42,517 nt of DNA, taken from positions 1-42,517 of the IMG/VR virus record IMGVR_UViG_3300046522_000201; one strand, written 5' to 3'. A program made the translations under genes and the position numbers. Shown here in pieces: positions 32,527 to 39,478 of the stretch. Each line of letters opens with the position of its first letter. Within the stretch, counting starts at the first letter, position 1. This DNA comes from a virus. The notes beneath the pieces are model-generated. The model ran no database searches. It worked only from the letters and a program-made list of their open reading frames with translations, and was not told the origin of the DNA.

Positions 32527-34298
32527 TTCCGTTCCTGAACGACATCGACCGCCTGCTGCAGGCGGCGCCATCCCGCTTCGGCGAGGCATACGACCGTCGT
32601 CTCGCGCTCAGTGCCAGCGCACGTGCCTTCGAGGTCGCGCTCGATGCGACCGTTTCCCCGGCAGCCATCGTCTTCATTGCGAGCCGCGTGGGCTTCAGCG
32701 GCGGTACGGTCGAGTTCTCGACCGACACCGGCACGACCCTCACGGTCGACGGCGACGTGGCCACCCTGGTGGGCGTCGACCTGAAGGCCTCCGGCTGCGA
32801 GATCACGGCCACTGTCACCTACCAGGGCGAGCAGTACGAGGCCAAGCAGTCGATCGTCAAAGTGCTCGGCTTCGATTCGTCGACGCCACCCGCACCCGCG
32901 AACCTGCACACGGCCGGCACACTGGCCAGCATCGAGCTGAGCTGGGACCCGACGAACAACCCGAACATCGGCGCAGTCGAGATCTGGCGCGCCCTGACGA
33001 ACGACCTGTCCGCCGCAGTTGCCGTGGGCTCGACGTCGGGCCTGGCGCGCACCTACGTCGATGGCATCGGCGCCGGCGGCTCGTTCTTCTACTGGATCCG
33101 CTACATCTCGAAAGCGAACGTTGTCGGCCCGTTCAACGCGGTCGCCGGGACGCTCGGCACCGCGGGCACCGATGCCGAGTACCTGCTGGCCCTGCTGCAG
33201 GGAGAGATCACCCAGTCCCAGCTGCACGATGATCTCGGTGCAAAGATCGACCTGATCACTGCCGATGGAGAGACAGGAGGCAGCGTAACTCAGCGCATCG
33301 AACAAGGCGACAAGGCTAACGCCAAACTGATCGATCAGGTGCAGGCGATCGTGAGCGACCCGGTAACCGGTCTGGTGGCCAAGTACGCTGCCGTCAAGCT
33401 CACCGCCGAGGCTGCTGTATCGGACCTCGGAAAGGTCCAGGCCAAGTACGCTGTCAACGTCGACGTCGACGGGGTAGCGGGTGGGTTTGGCATTATCGGC
33501 ACTGAGGACGGCCTGACCAGTACGATCGATTTCGGTGTGCGCGCGAGCACCTTCTTCGTCGCGGCGCCGGCCGGAGAGGGTATTCCATCACAGGTGCCGT
33601 TCGTGGTGCGCACGACCTCGACCGAAGTCGGCGGCCGCTCGTATCCGCCGGGGGTATACATGGACAGCGCGTTCATCTATGACCTCCACGCGGAGCGCCT
33701 GCGAGCCTCCACAATTACGGCGCGCGAGATTGCAACCGATGCAATCACGTCGGACAAAATCAAGGCTGGGGCAGTCTCGACCGACGAGCTGGCGGCCAAC
33801 GCAATCACATCCGCCAAGCTCTCAACCGACGAACTTCTGACCGAGTCGGCGCAGATCGCTGACGGCCTGATCGTCAACGCAAAGATTGGCACGGCTGCCG
33901 TCGATACTCTGAAAATCGGCGCCAACGCGGTGACCGTGCCAAGCTACGTGACCGGCACTGGCGGCGATCTGATCAACTCGGGCGGTGCGCGAACCTGGAT
34001 CGGTTCGGTCACGCTGACCTTTGCCGATACGGCGCGCCTGGCCATCATCGCCAACTGGCAGTCGGCCGTGCCTGGCGGCGGCACCAACACCGGCATCGTG
34101 GTCAAGAACGGCAGCACTGACCTGCTCTGGTCGTCGGACTCGGCCATGAACAATCTGACTACTTCGCACTCGGCTTCGGCCAGCACTTCGCTCGCTGCCG
34201 GCACCTATACCCTGGACGTGTACGTGTTTAACGACTGGAGCTCCGGCTCCTTCACCCTGCGCAACTGGGGTGTTCTTTTTATTGGAGCAATGCGATGA
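32523..34298 (+). CDS. Central tail tip protein (J C-terminal/DUF1983-like)
   Basis: A 591-residue protein from the ATG at 32523 (overlap with the previous stop). It has a fibronectin-III-like domain at ~125-210 (PAPANLHTAGTLASIELSWDPTNNP ... VEIWRALTND), then a DUF1983-like region (AEAAVSDLGKVQAKYAVNVDVDGVAGGFGI, ~305-385). An alpha-helical trimeric stalk of repeats follows (ATDAITSDKIKAGAVSTDELAANAITSAKL, ~405-450), and a C-terminal beta-sandwich head. The C-terminal head likely binds the receptor and should vary most between relatives. Confidence 0.82.
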   Translation: MIPFLNDIDRLLQAAPSRFGEAYDRRLALSASARAFEVALDATVSPAAIVFIASRVGFSGGTVEFSTDTGTTLTVDGDVATLVGVDLKASGCEITATVTYQGEQYEAKQSIVKVLGFDSSTPPAPANLHTAGTLASIELSWDPTNNPNIGAVEIWRALTNDLSAAVAVGSTSGLARTYVDGIGAGGSFFYWIRYISKANVVGPFNAVAGTLGTAGTDAEYLLALLQGEITQSQLHDDLGAKIDLITADGETGGSVTQRIEQGDKANAKLIDQVQAIVSDPVTGLVAKYAAVKLTAEAAVSDLGKVQAKYAVNVDVDGVAGGFGIIGTEDGLTSTIDFGVRASTFFVAAPAGEGIPSQVPFVVRTTSTEVGGRSYPPGVYMDSAFIYDLHAERLRASTITAREIATDAITSDKIKAGAVSTDELAANAITSAKLSTDELLTESAQIADGLIVNAKIGTAAVDTLKIGANAVTVPSYVTGTGGDLINSGGARTWIGSVTLTFADTARLAIIANWQSAVPGGGTNTGIVVKNGSTDLLWSSDSAMNNLTTSHSASASTSLAAGTYTLDVYVFNDWSSGSFTLRNWGVLFIGAMR

Positions 34299-34645
34299 CT
34301 GTGGACTTTGTGAAGCATGACGCCGCCGGTCGCATCCTGTTTTGCGGCGGCGTACCCGAGGCGATGATCGAGCTGCAGGGGCAGGACGTGTGGGTCGGCA
34401 AGGCAGATCCCCGCTATCACTATATCGCGGGCGGTGTGCGTCTGGACCGCCCTGTGAACCCGGCAAAGCTCGCCGGGGCGCGCCTGTCGAAGCTGCCAGT
34501 GCCCTGCGTCATCACGATCAACGGCACGCGCTACGACTGCGCAGACCAGAGCGCCGACCTCGATTTCACCTATTCCGGCACCTACACCATCGGCGTCGAG
34601 GCCTTCCCCTACCTTGACGCCGAATTTACCGTGACCGCGCCATGA
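34295..34645 (+). CDS. Small tail-associated hypothetical protein
   Basis: A 116-residue protein: MTVDFVKHDAAGRILFCGGVPEAMIELQG then YHYIAGGVRLDRPVNPAKLAG and a C-terminal beta domain (CVITINGTRYDCADQSADLDFTYSGTYTIGVEAFPYLD). Similar short proteins follow tail fibres in many phages and may assist fibre folding. ATGA overlap with both neighbours. Role inferred by position. Confidence 0.65.
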   Translation: MTVDFVKHDAAGRILFCGGVPEAMIELQGQDVWVGKADPRYHYIAGGVRLDRPVNPAKLAGARLSKLPVPCVITINGTRYDCADQSADLDFTYSGTYTIGVEAFPYLDAEFTVTAP

Positions 34646-34815
34646 AGATCATCCACACCGAGGACGTGACGCGGCTGCGCAAGCAGGAATACCCACCGGT
34701 CGAGGACCTGGCCGATGCCCTGTACTGGCAAAGCCGGGGCGATCCCAGCAAGATGACCGCCTATCTGGCCCGGGTTGACGCCGTGAAGAAGAAATTTCCG
34801 AAGAAGCCTGAATGA
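34642..34815 (+). CDS. 57-residue phage tail-region protein
   Basis: Begins MKIIHTEDVTRLRKQEYPPV and ends KKKFPKKPE, with EDLADALYWQSRGDPSKM in the middle. Short proteins with this RLRK-x-YP-x-VEDLADALYW pattern are frequent after tail fibre genes. Start and stop overlap the neighbours by ATGA, which supports translation. Function unknown. Confidence 0.75.
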   Translation: MKIIHTEDVTRLRKQEYPPVEDLADALYWQSRGDPSKMTAYLARVDAVKKKFPKKPE

Positions 34816-34997
34816 TGTCTTGCAGAATTGCCAGTCCAGTCAGTGCTGTCACGCTGACCTGTGCCGACAACTCGGTCGTGCAGCTGACTGGCCTCTACCT
34901 GATCGCGATGGGCGCCGCTATCCACGCGCGCGGGCGCACCCTGTGCTGCCTGGGCGACAACGCCTCAACCCCCGCCGGGGCGCGCGGCTACAAATGA
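34812..34997 (+). CDS. Small hypothetical protein
   Basis: A 61-residue protein (MMSCRIASPVSAVTLTCADNSVV) that overlaps the previous stop by ATGA. Four cysteines. A second ATG one codon later is equally possible. No homology recognised; accepted because of the overlap and the dense late operon. Confidence 0.5.
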   Translation: MMSCRIASPVSAVTLTCADNSVVQLTGLYLIAMGAAIHARGRTLCCLGDNASTPAGARGYK

Positions 34998-35007
34998 GAA
35001 TAATTCG

Positions 35008-35838
35008 ATGCCAAATTTGAAAATGATGATCGACAATGCTGCCGCTCGAGCAGCGCTGTCGGCCGCGCCCGTGGCTGCCGGTATGTCGGCGGCGGTGATG
35101 AAGAACGATACGAAATCGAACGTGTGCCGTGCCACCGGTACCGACATCGAGATCGTTATGACCTGGGATGTCGCCGAGCGCATTGGGGGCGTGCACTTCC
35201 CATGGTGCAACGGCTCGCCGTCGACCACGATCGAGGTGCTCGGCTATTCCGACAAAGCCGGCGTCACGAAGGTGCTCGACACCGGCGTGCGTCCTGCGTG
35301 CCCAGCTCGAGTGCGCCCGCTGCGCGCGCCCTGGACTCCCGTCAGCGCGGCCAGCGCGTACGCCTGGGGCGGCGGCGCCCACGCCTTCGCCTGGTTCGAG
35401 AATACCAGCGTCAAGCGCCTGGTCATCCGGCTCAAGGATCCCGGCAGCCTGCAGGGCTACCTGGAGGTGTCGCGCGTGTTCGTCGGCGAGTCGTTCACTC
35501 CCGATGAAAACGCGTCGTACGATCCCGGCCTGACCCCAGTGAACACCGGCAGCCAGTTCCGCACGGACGCAGGCGATCGCCGTTTCGTGCCCGGCACCAA
35601 GAGCTCGAAGTTGGCGATCGAACTGGAGAGCATGACGGAGCGTGACCGCTCGTTCATATGGGACATGTTGGTCGCCAACGGCCTCGAGGTACCCATCATC
35701 GTCAGCCTTTACCCGGGCGACGCATCACCAGAGCGCGAGCGGGACCATCAGATGTATGGCGCCCTGGTGCAGACCGCAGCAATGCGCCGGCCGAATTTTG
35801 CCCAGCACGCGACGTCGATGGAGTGGGAAAGCATGTGA
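35008..35838 (+). CDS. Tail structural hypothetical protein
   Basis: A 276-residue protein. The first ~170 residues are a beta-rich binding-type domain (GTDIEIVMTWDVAERIGGVHFPWCNGSPSTTIEVLGYSD, FENTSVKRLVIRLKDPGS), similar in shape to galactose-binding/F5-8 type modules. The C-terminal part has FRTDAGDRRFVPGT and FIWDMLVANGLEVPIIVSLYPGD, typical of virion proteins. Last gene before the lysis block; probably a tail-tip protein that contacts the host surface. Confidence 0.6.
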   Translation: MPNLKMMIDNAAARAALSAAPVAAGMSAAVMKNDTKSNVCRATGTDIEIVMTWDVAERIGGVHFPWCNGSPSTTIEVLGYSDKAGVTKVLDTGVRPACPARVRPLRAPWTPVSAASAYAWGGGAHAFAWFENTSVKRLVIRLKDPGSLQGYLEVSRVFVGESFTPDENASYDPGLTPVNTGSQFRTDAGDRRFVPGTKSSKLAIELESMTERDRSFIWDMLVANGLEVPIIVSLYPGDASPERERDHQMYGALVQTAAMRRPNFAQHATSMEWESM

Positions 35839-35868
35839 CGTGGGAATTCTGCACATCCGATTGAAGAG

Positions 35869-35892
35869 TCCCATTTCCCCCTAGAAATGGGA
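35869..35892. repeat. Conserved hairpin element, copy 3
   Basis: Identical over 24 bases to the copy at 15797. The closing pair extends to 35868-35893. It lies between the last tail gene and the holin-like gene. Confidence 0.85.
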
Positions 35893-35954
35893 CAGGGCGG
35901 TTGTTAACGTTGGAACGCTGTTCAACTCAACAACTGTCCACACCGAAATCAAAT

Positions 35955-35970
35955 GTGCAGACGTATCCAC
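35955..35970. repeat. 16-bp palindrome, degenerate copy upstream of lysis block
   Basis: GTGCAGACGTATCCAC, two mismatches to the palindrome at 21456, between the tail genes and the holin-like gene. Confidence 0.6.
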
Positions 35971-35987
35971 TAAAGATGAAAGAACCC

Positions 35988-36416
35988 ATGTCCCTCGAAA
36001 CCACAGCCGCCGGCGGCGCCCTCATCAAGATTTTCGGAGTACCTGTGCTGGCCGGCGCCGCAGCTGCCGCGCTGGGCTTTCTCATCATGTGGCCGCGCAC
36101 GCTCAAGGAAGCGTTCATCCGACTGGCGTGCACGATCATGACCTCCGCGATCGCTGGTCCGCTGCTGGTGATCGTGGTGCACTCCTGGTGGCCGAGTCTG
36201 TTTGCGTCAGCCGGCGAAGTGGCAGCGCTGTCGGGAACTGGCCGCGAGATGGGTTTCCTCTTTGTCGCTTCGCCGTTTCTGGTGATTGCTGGCCTGCCGG
36301 CCTGGTGGCTCGTTGGTGGCGTCGTCCGTTGGCTGGACAAGCGCCGAGGGAAGGACATCGCCGAGATCGTCCAGGACGCGGCAGAGGCTGTGCGTGATGT
36401 GCGAGGTGCGCTGTGA
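35988..36416 (+). CDS. Holin-like membrane protein
   Basis: A 142-residue protein from the ATG at 35988 (another in-frame ATG at 35976 would add four residues). It has three hydrophobic segments: ~10-32 (IKIFGVPVLAGAAAAALGFLIMW), ~40-62 (LACTIMTSAIAGPLLVIVVHSWW) and ~86-108 (FLFVASPFLVIAGLPAWWLVGGVV), and a basic/acidic C-terminus. It lies directly before the endolysin gene (overlapping GTG), which is the usual holin place; two nearby starts could give holin and antiholin as in lambda S. No signal-type enzyme motif. Call is by topology and position. Confidence 0.7.
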   Translation: MSLETTAAGGALIKIFGVPVLAGAAAAALGFLIMWPRTLKEAFIRLACTIMTSAIAGPLLVIVVHSWWPSLFASAGEVAALSGTGREMGFLFVASPFLVIAGLPAWWLVGGVVRWLDKRRGKDIAEIVQDAAEAVRDVRGAL

Positions 36417-37060
36417 GGCTCGATCAGCTGATAGCCATCGGCCACGTACGGCCAAGCACGGCCGCGCTCTTTATTGATCCGCTGAACAATGCGATGGCGC
36501 GCTTCAGCATCAATACGCCGAAGCGCCAGGCGGCGTTCGTCGGCCAGCTGCTGCACGAGTCTGAAGGCCTGAGCCGGATGATCGAAAACTTGAACTACCG
36601 ACCGGACGCACTGATGACCGTGGACGGATTCAAGGGCCGGTTTACCCGTCAGCAGGCCGATCGCTTCGGCTACATTCCTGGCGTGCAAAAGGCCGACCAG
36701 GAGATGATCGCCAATATCGCGTATGGCAGCCGACTCGGCAACGGGCCGATTCACTCGGGCGATGGCTACCGCTATCGCGGGCGTGGCCCGATCCAGCTCA
36801 CCGGCAAGGACAACTATCGACGGTGTGGTGCCGCTATCGGCTACGACCTGGTGACATCGCCCGATCTGCTCTCGCGGCCAGATGTCGGCTGTCTCGCCGC
36901 GGCCTGGTTCTGGCATGAGGGCAACCGTACCGGGTGCAGTCTGAACCCGCTGGCGGACGCCGGCAAGATTGCCGCAATCTCGCGCGTCGTGAACGGGGGC
37001 GACACTGGCCTAGCTGAGCGCTGCAGCATCACGGACAGCTTCCTCGCGGTGATGGCATGA
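36413..37060 (+). CDS. Endolysin, glycoside hydrolase family 19-like
   Basis: A 215-residue protein starting with GTG at 36413. GH19/chitinase-type motifs: AAFVGQLLHESEG with Glu49 (and Glu51), ENLNYRPDALM, NIAYGSRLGN, YRYRGRGPIQLTGKDNY, and a C-terminal VVNGG. Such phage enzymes cut peptidoglycan glycan strands. There is no signal sequence, so it needs the holin. The stop overlaps the next gene. Confidence 0.92.
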   Translation: MRLDQLIAIGHVRPSTAALFIDPLNNAMARFSINTPKRQAAFVGQLLHESEGLSRMIENLNYRPDALMTVDGFKGRFTRQQADRFGYIPGVQKADQEMIANIAYGSRLGNGPIHSGDGYRYRGRGPIQLTGKDNYRRCGAAIGYDLVTSPDLLSRPDVGCLAAAWFWHEGNRTGCSLNPLADAGKIAAISRVVNGGDTGLAERCSITDSFLAVMA

Positions 37061-37461
37061 GCCAGTTCCTCACCCGATGTGCGCTTGAAGCCGCGAGCGA
37101 TCAAGACGACGGCCGCTGGATCCTGTGCAAGCCTCTCGTCTATCAGTCGGACGTGGCCAAGCAGACGTTCACGGTGCCTGAAGGTTTCGAAACCGACTTG
37201 GCATCGGTGCCGCGCTTACCCGTGGTGTACCTGCTCACGGGCGATACCGCGAGGGCTGCTGCCGTCGTGCACGACTACCTGTACAGCGAGCGAAAGGTGT
37301 CGCGCAAGGTGGCTGACGCGGTGCTGCGGGAAGCGTCCGAAGTTAGCGGCGTGCCGGCGTGGCGGCGATGGGTAATGTGGGTCGGGGTGCGCATCGGCGG
37401 GTCCAGCCATTACGCACCTGCAGCGGCACAGGTCGAGTCCGAAACCAAGGCGGTGCCGTGA
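37057..37461 (+). CDS. DUF1353-like protein in the lysis block
   Basis: A 134-residue protein containing TFTVPEGFETDLASVPRL and AAAVVHDYLYSERKVSR, the conserved core of DUF1353. These are frequent next to phage lysis genes but their role is unclear; a His-Asp pair (VVHDYLY) could be catalytic. The ATGA overlap follows the endolysin gene. Confidence 0.85.
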   Translation: MSQFLTRCALEAASDQDDGRWILCKPLVYQSDVAKQTFTVPEGFETDLASVPRLPVVYLLTGDTARAAAVVHDYLYSERKVSRKVADAVLREASEVSGVPAWRRWVMWVGVRIGGSSHYAPAAAQVESETKAVP

Positions 37462-37652
37462 TGATGGAGTTCTTCGCGATTACGACAACCAAGACGGTTC
37501 AGGACGCGACGACGCACACCCGAACCAGGATGGTGAAGGTCATGAGTGCGGACAACGGCAGGCTGGTCCCCGAGGCGCTCGCGCCGCTTGAGGTGATCGA
37601 AGACTTGACCGAAAGCTCCAGCCCGGAAGTCGCGTTGGCAGAGCAGTTCTAG
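37461..37652 (+). CDS. Small late protein after DUF1353 gene
   Basis: A 63-residue protein (MMEFFAITTTKTVQDATTHT ... VEV-like acidic end SSSPEVALAEQF) that overlaps the DUF1353 stop by one base; an in-frame GTG at 37458 is possible. It lacks the signal peptide, transmembrane helix or lipobox expected of Rz/Rz1 spanins. Last gene of the late operon. Function unknown. Confidence 0.6.
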   Translation: MMEFFAITTTKTVQDATTHTRTRMVKVMSADNGRLVPEALAPLEVIEDLTESSSPEVALAEQF

Positions 37653-37662
37653 TACCGCCACT

Positions 37663-37678
37663 GCGCAGACGTCTGCAC
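37663..37678. repeat. 16-bp palindrome, copy after lysis block
   Basis: GCGCAGACGTCTGCAC, one mismatch to the palindrome at 21456, between the last late gene and the terminator. Confidence 0.75.
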
Positions 37679-37690
37679 AGCGGCGGCATG

Positions 37691-37736
37691 AGGAGCCTCC
37701 TTACACCAGGTCTGGTGGGGGAGGCTCCTTTTTTTT
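37691..37736 (+). terminator. Late operon terminator
   Basis: AGGAGCCTCC (37691-37700) / GGAGGCTCCT (37720-37729) with an inner CACCAG/CTGGTG pairing and a T-run to 37736. It ends the late transcript. Part of it (37701-37736) is also the 3' coding end of the minus-strand immunity-like gene. Confidence 0.9.
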
Positions 37737-38090
37737 GCAGGTTGCCACGGCCAACAAGGCTTGCTGATCGGTATCTTGGCGTCCCATTCCCCTGATCACC
37801 AAGTCGCAGGCAGTAGTCATTGGGGCGAGCTGGATCCACGCTTCAGGTCGGCGACCGCCATACTGACACACCAGCCACCCCGGCACTTCGTCTGGAAGGC
37901 CGAAGTGTATGTTCGCTCCTCCGTTGACCTGGTCGACGTCGCCGTGCAGCGCATGGGCGCCGTTCCGCGGCCCGATGCGTATCTCGGCATTGGTCAGTGC
38001 GCTGCCGGCGTCCTTGGCTGGACATTTGTAGACCTGGGCATTGGCGGTGGCACAGACCAACACCAATGTTGTGAAGATGATCCTGTTCAT
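37701..38090 (-). CDS. Secreted immunity-like protein (STY0300-like) for the T6SS amidase
   Basis: A 129-residue protein from the ATG at 38090; a longer frame exists but has no signal. Residues 1-18 (MNRIIFTTLVLVCATANA) are a Sec signal peptide with cleavage ANA|Q. The mature part has paired cysteines (YKCP, VCQYG, TACDL) and strands WIQLAPM and LVIRGM, resembling STY0300-type periplasmic proteins, which I recall beside T6SS amidase genes. It should protect the producer's periplasm from the neighbouring effector; that is inference. Start overlaps the effector stop (ATGA), and the C-terminus (KKKEPPPPDLV) is coded within the late terminator. Confidence 0.72.
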   Translation of the reverse strand: MNRIIFTTLVLVCATANAQVYKCPAKDAGSALTNAEIRIGPRNGAHALHGDVDQVNGGANIHFGLPDEVPGWLVCQYGGRRPEAWIQLAPMTTACDLVIRGMGRQDTDQQALLAVATCKKKEPPPPDLV

Positions 38091-38593
38091 GGCACCGCCA
38101 CGACGAAGTATTCGGAAGCGTCGTTCGCTGGGGTTCCCTTGTCGGGGTGGGCCTTCTTCCACTCTGGCGTCAGGGTTGCTACGCCTCGCATGGAAGCCGG
38201 CTTCCCCGGGAATTGATCGAACATCGAGAACAAGCATGGCAGTCCGTTCACCATCATTGCCCCACGCCAGAATTTACCAAACAGGCCGACGTGCCAGCCG
38301 TGCTGATTCGGGAACGTGGGGCGGCCGCCGATCTCCTTGAAGTTCGCGATCACGGTCCCAGGAAGAAGAAATTCAAGGTCGATTACGCGCGGGCCCGGGC
38401 GCCACCGCCCCGTATAGCCCACGTCCGTCAGGAACTGCGGAAGTGCCACGCACTCATGATTGCGACCAAGGAACTGCCCGGCGCCTTCCATCCTGAGCTT
38501 GTCGTATTTGTCGGCCAGGTCTTCGAAGTGCAGACCTTGGAACGTGCCTTGGTAGATCACGTTACGGGTAGGGAGGTCGTCCAGGGCGCCCAT
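38087..38593 (-). CDS. T6SS amidase-like effector (BPSL0067-like, Cys/His)
   Basis: A 168-residue protein without signal peptide. The core GRNHECVALPQFL (Cys48) and PNQHGWHVGLF (His98/His101), plus MFDQF (Asp126), fit the Cys-His catalytic pattern of NlpC/P60-related BPSL0067-type peptidoglycan amidases, several of which are T6SS effectors. DLEFLLPGTVIANF matches the region between. Its gene starts 11 bp after the hcp stop and overlaps the immunity-like gene, giving the standard Hcp-effector-immunity order. It would be carried in the Hcp ring and cut peptide cross-links in a rival's periplasm. The activity is predicted, not shown. Confidence 0.75.
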   Translation of the reverse strand: MGALDDLPTRNVIYQGTFQGLHFEDLADKYDKLRMEGAGQFLGRNHECVALPQFLTDVGYTGRWRPGPRVIDLEFLLPGTVIANFKEIGGRPTFPNQHGWHVGLFGKFWRGAMMVNGLPCLFSMFDQFPGKPASMRGVATLTPEWKKAHPDKGTPANDASEYFVVAVP

Positions 38594-38604
38594 AGCTGCT
38601 TACC

Positions 38605-39096
38605 TCAGACGCACTTGTTTGCGGCACAGTCCCAACCACCGGAGCTGTTGCCTTCGGTGCCGCCGCGGATGCTTTGCTTGGTGTACTTCCACTTCATCTT
38701 AGAATAGGCCAAGAAGACTTGCTCCGTGAGGAGTCCACTCTCTCCGCTGGTCGGGTTGACCCCGCCAATCATGACGTTCTCCAGCTCGACGGTGAAGTAG
38801 CAGATCGCCTTGCCGTCGCCGTCGGCACGCATGAATTCGAACTTTGCCTTTGGGATCGTCTTGCCCATCGCGCAGTGCTGCTGCAGCACGGGCGATGCAA
38901 CATCGGCTAGCTTCTTGAACGAGACGTCGGACAGCGACGCTCTGCCAGCAGTGAGGCCGCCGGCCGTCGATGCCGTCGAGGCCCTGGGCTGGTGAACGCT
39001 CCAGGCGACATGCGACACCTCGATCCAGTCCTTGTGTCCCGCGTCCGCTGACTCACCCTTGATGCCGTCGATCTGCATATATACGTCGGTTGCCAT
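38605..39096 (-). CDS. Hcp family type VI secretion tube protein
   Basis: A 163-residue protein. It begins MATDVYMQIDGIKGESADAGHKDWIEV, continues with SLSDVSFKKLADVASPVLQQHCAMG, and has KAKFEFMRADGDGKAICYFTVELENVMIGGV: this matches the Hcp1-type pattern along its whole length, including the C-terminal WDCAANK that replaces GWD-x3-NK. Hcp forms hexameric rings that make the T6SS inner tube and carry small effectors. A strong ribosome site (AAAGGAGG) lies upstream, partly within a hairpin. No other T6SS gene is visible in the window, so it depends on a host apparatus. Confidence 0.93.
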   Translation of the reverse strand: MATDVYMQIDGIKGESADAGHKDWIEVSHVAWSVHQPRASTASTAGGLTAGRASLSDVSFKKLADVASPVLQQHCAMGKTIPKAKFEFMRADGDGKAICYFTVELENVMIGGVNPTSGESGLLTEQVFLAYSKMKWKYTKQSIRGGTEGNSSGGWDCAANKCV

Positions 39097-39097
39097 A

Positions 39098-39122
39098 TAG
39101 CCTCCTTTATGTGGTGAGGCTA
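39098..39122 (-). promoter_or_regulatory. Leader hairpin covering the hcp ribosome site
   Basis: On the transcript, TAGCCTC (39122-39116) pairs with GAGGCTA (39104-39098) with an 11-nt loop. The second arm includes four bases of the AAAGGAGG ribosome site. A possible promoter lies upstream: TTGCAG near 39146, then 17 bp, then a weak -10 (CAATAG). The hairpin could lower hcp translation until opened. Confidence 0.55.
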
Positions 39123-39159
39123 TTGTGAAACTCTTATGTTTACTGCAACTTATCGAACG

Positions 39160-39342
39160 TCAACGACTTGTCCCGAGCGCATCAAGAGGACCAACTACTG
39201 GCCGGCGCCGCTGCTCCGGGCAATACAGCACGCGATAGATATCCTCAAACCGGACGCCTCGGTCGATCAACGACTTCGCGGCCGCACGCGTGCCGCGCGT
39301 TAGCCGAATGGCGAGGGCGGCTTCTATGAGGTGAGCAGTCAT
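39160..39342 (-). CDS. Short possible gene
   Basis: A 60-residue frame from the ATG at 39342 (MTAHLIEAALAIRLTRGTRA ... VRFEDIYRVLY), helical with an Arg/Pro-rich tail. No clear ribosome site. Longer starts at 39363 and 39396 exist. The helical pattern with RAAAKSLIDRGV looks protein-like, so I list it with low confidence; it could be a small regulator of the adjacent hcp operon. Confidence 0.4.
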   Translation of the reverse strand: MTAHLIEAALAIRLTRGTRAAAKSLIDRGVRFEDIYRVLYCPEQRRRPVVGPLDALGTSR

Positions 39343-39478
39343 ACGATCGCGGCGGAGTTCCATGCGTGGATGATGCAGCCGGCCCGCCAAGCGCACTTGA
39401 GGTCAGCCAATGCAGAATCACGAACAAGCAAATTTACCTTGGAGTATTATTCCATTTTGATAACGAAATGGATCGGTA

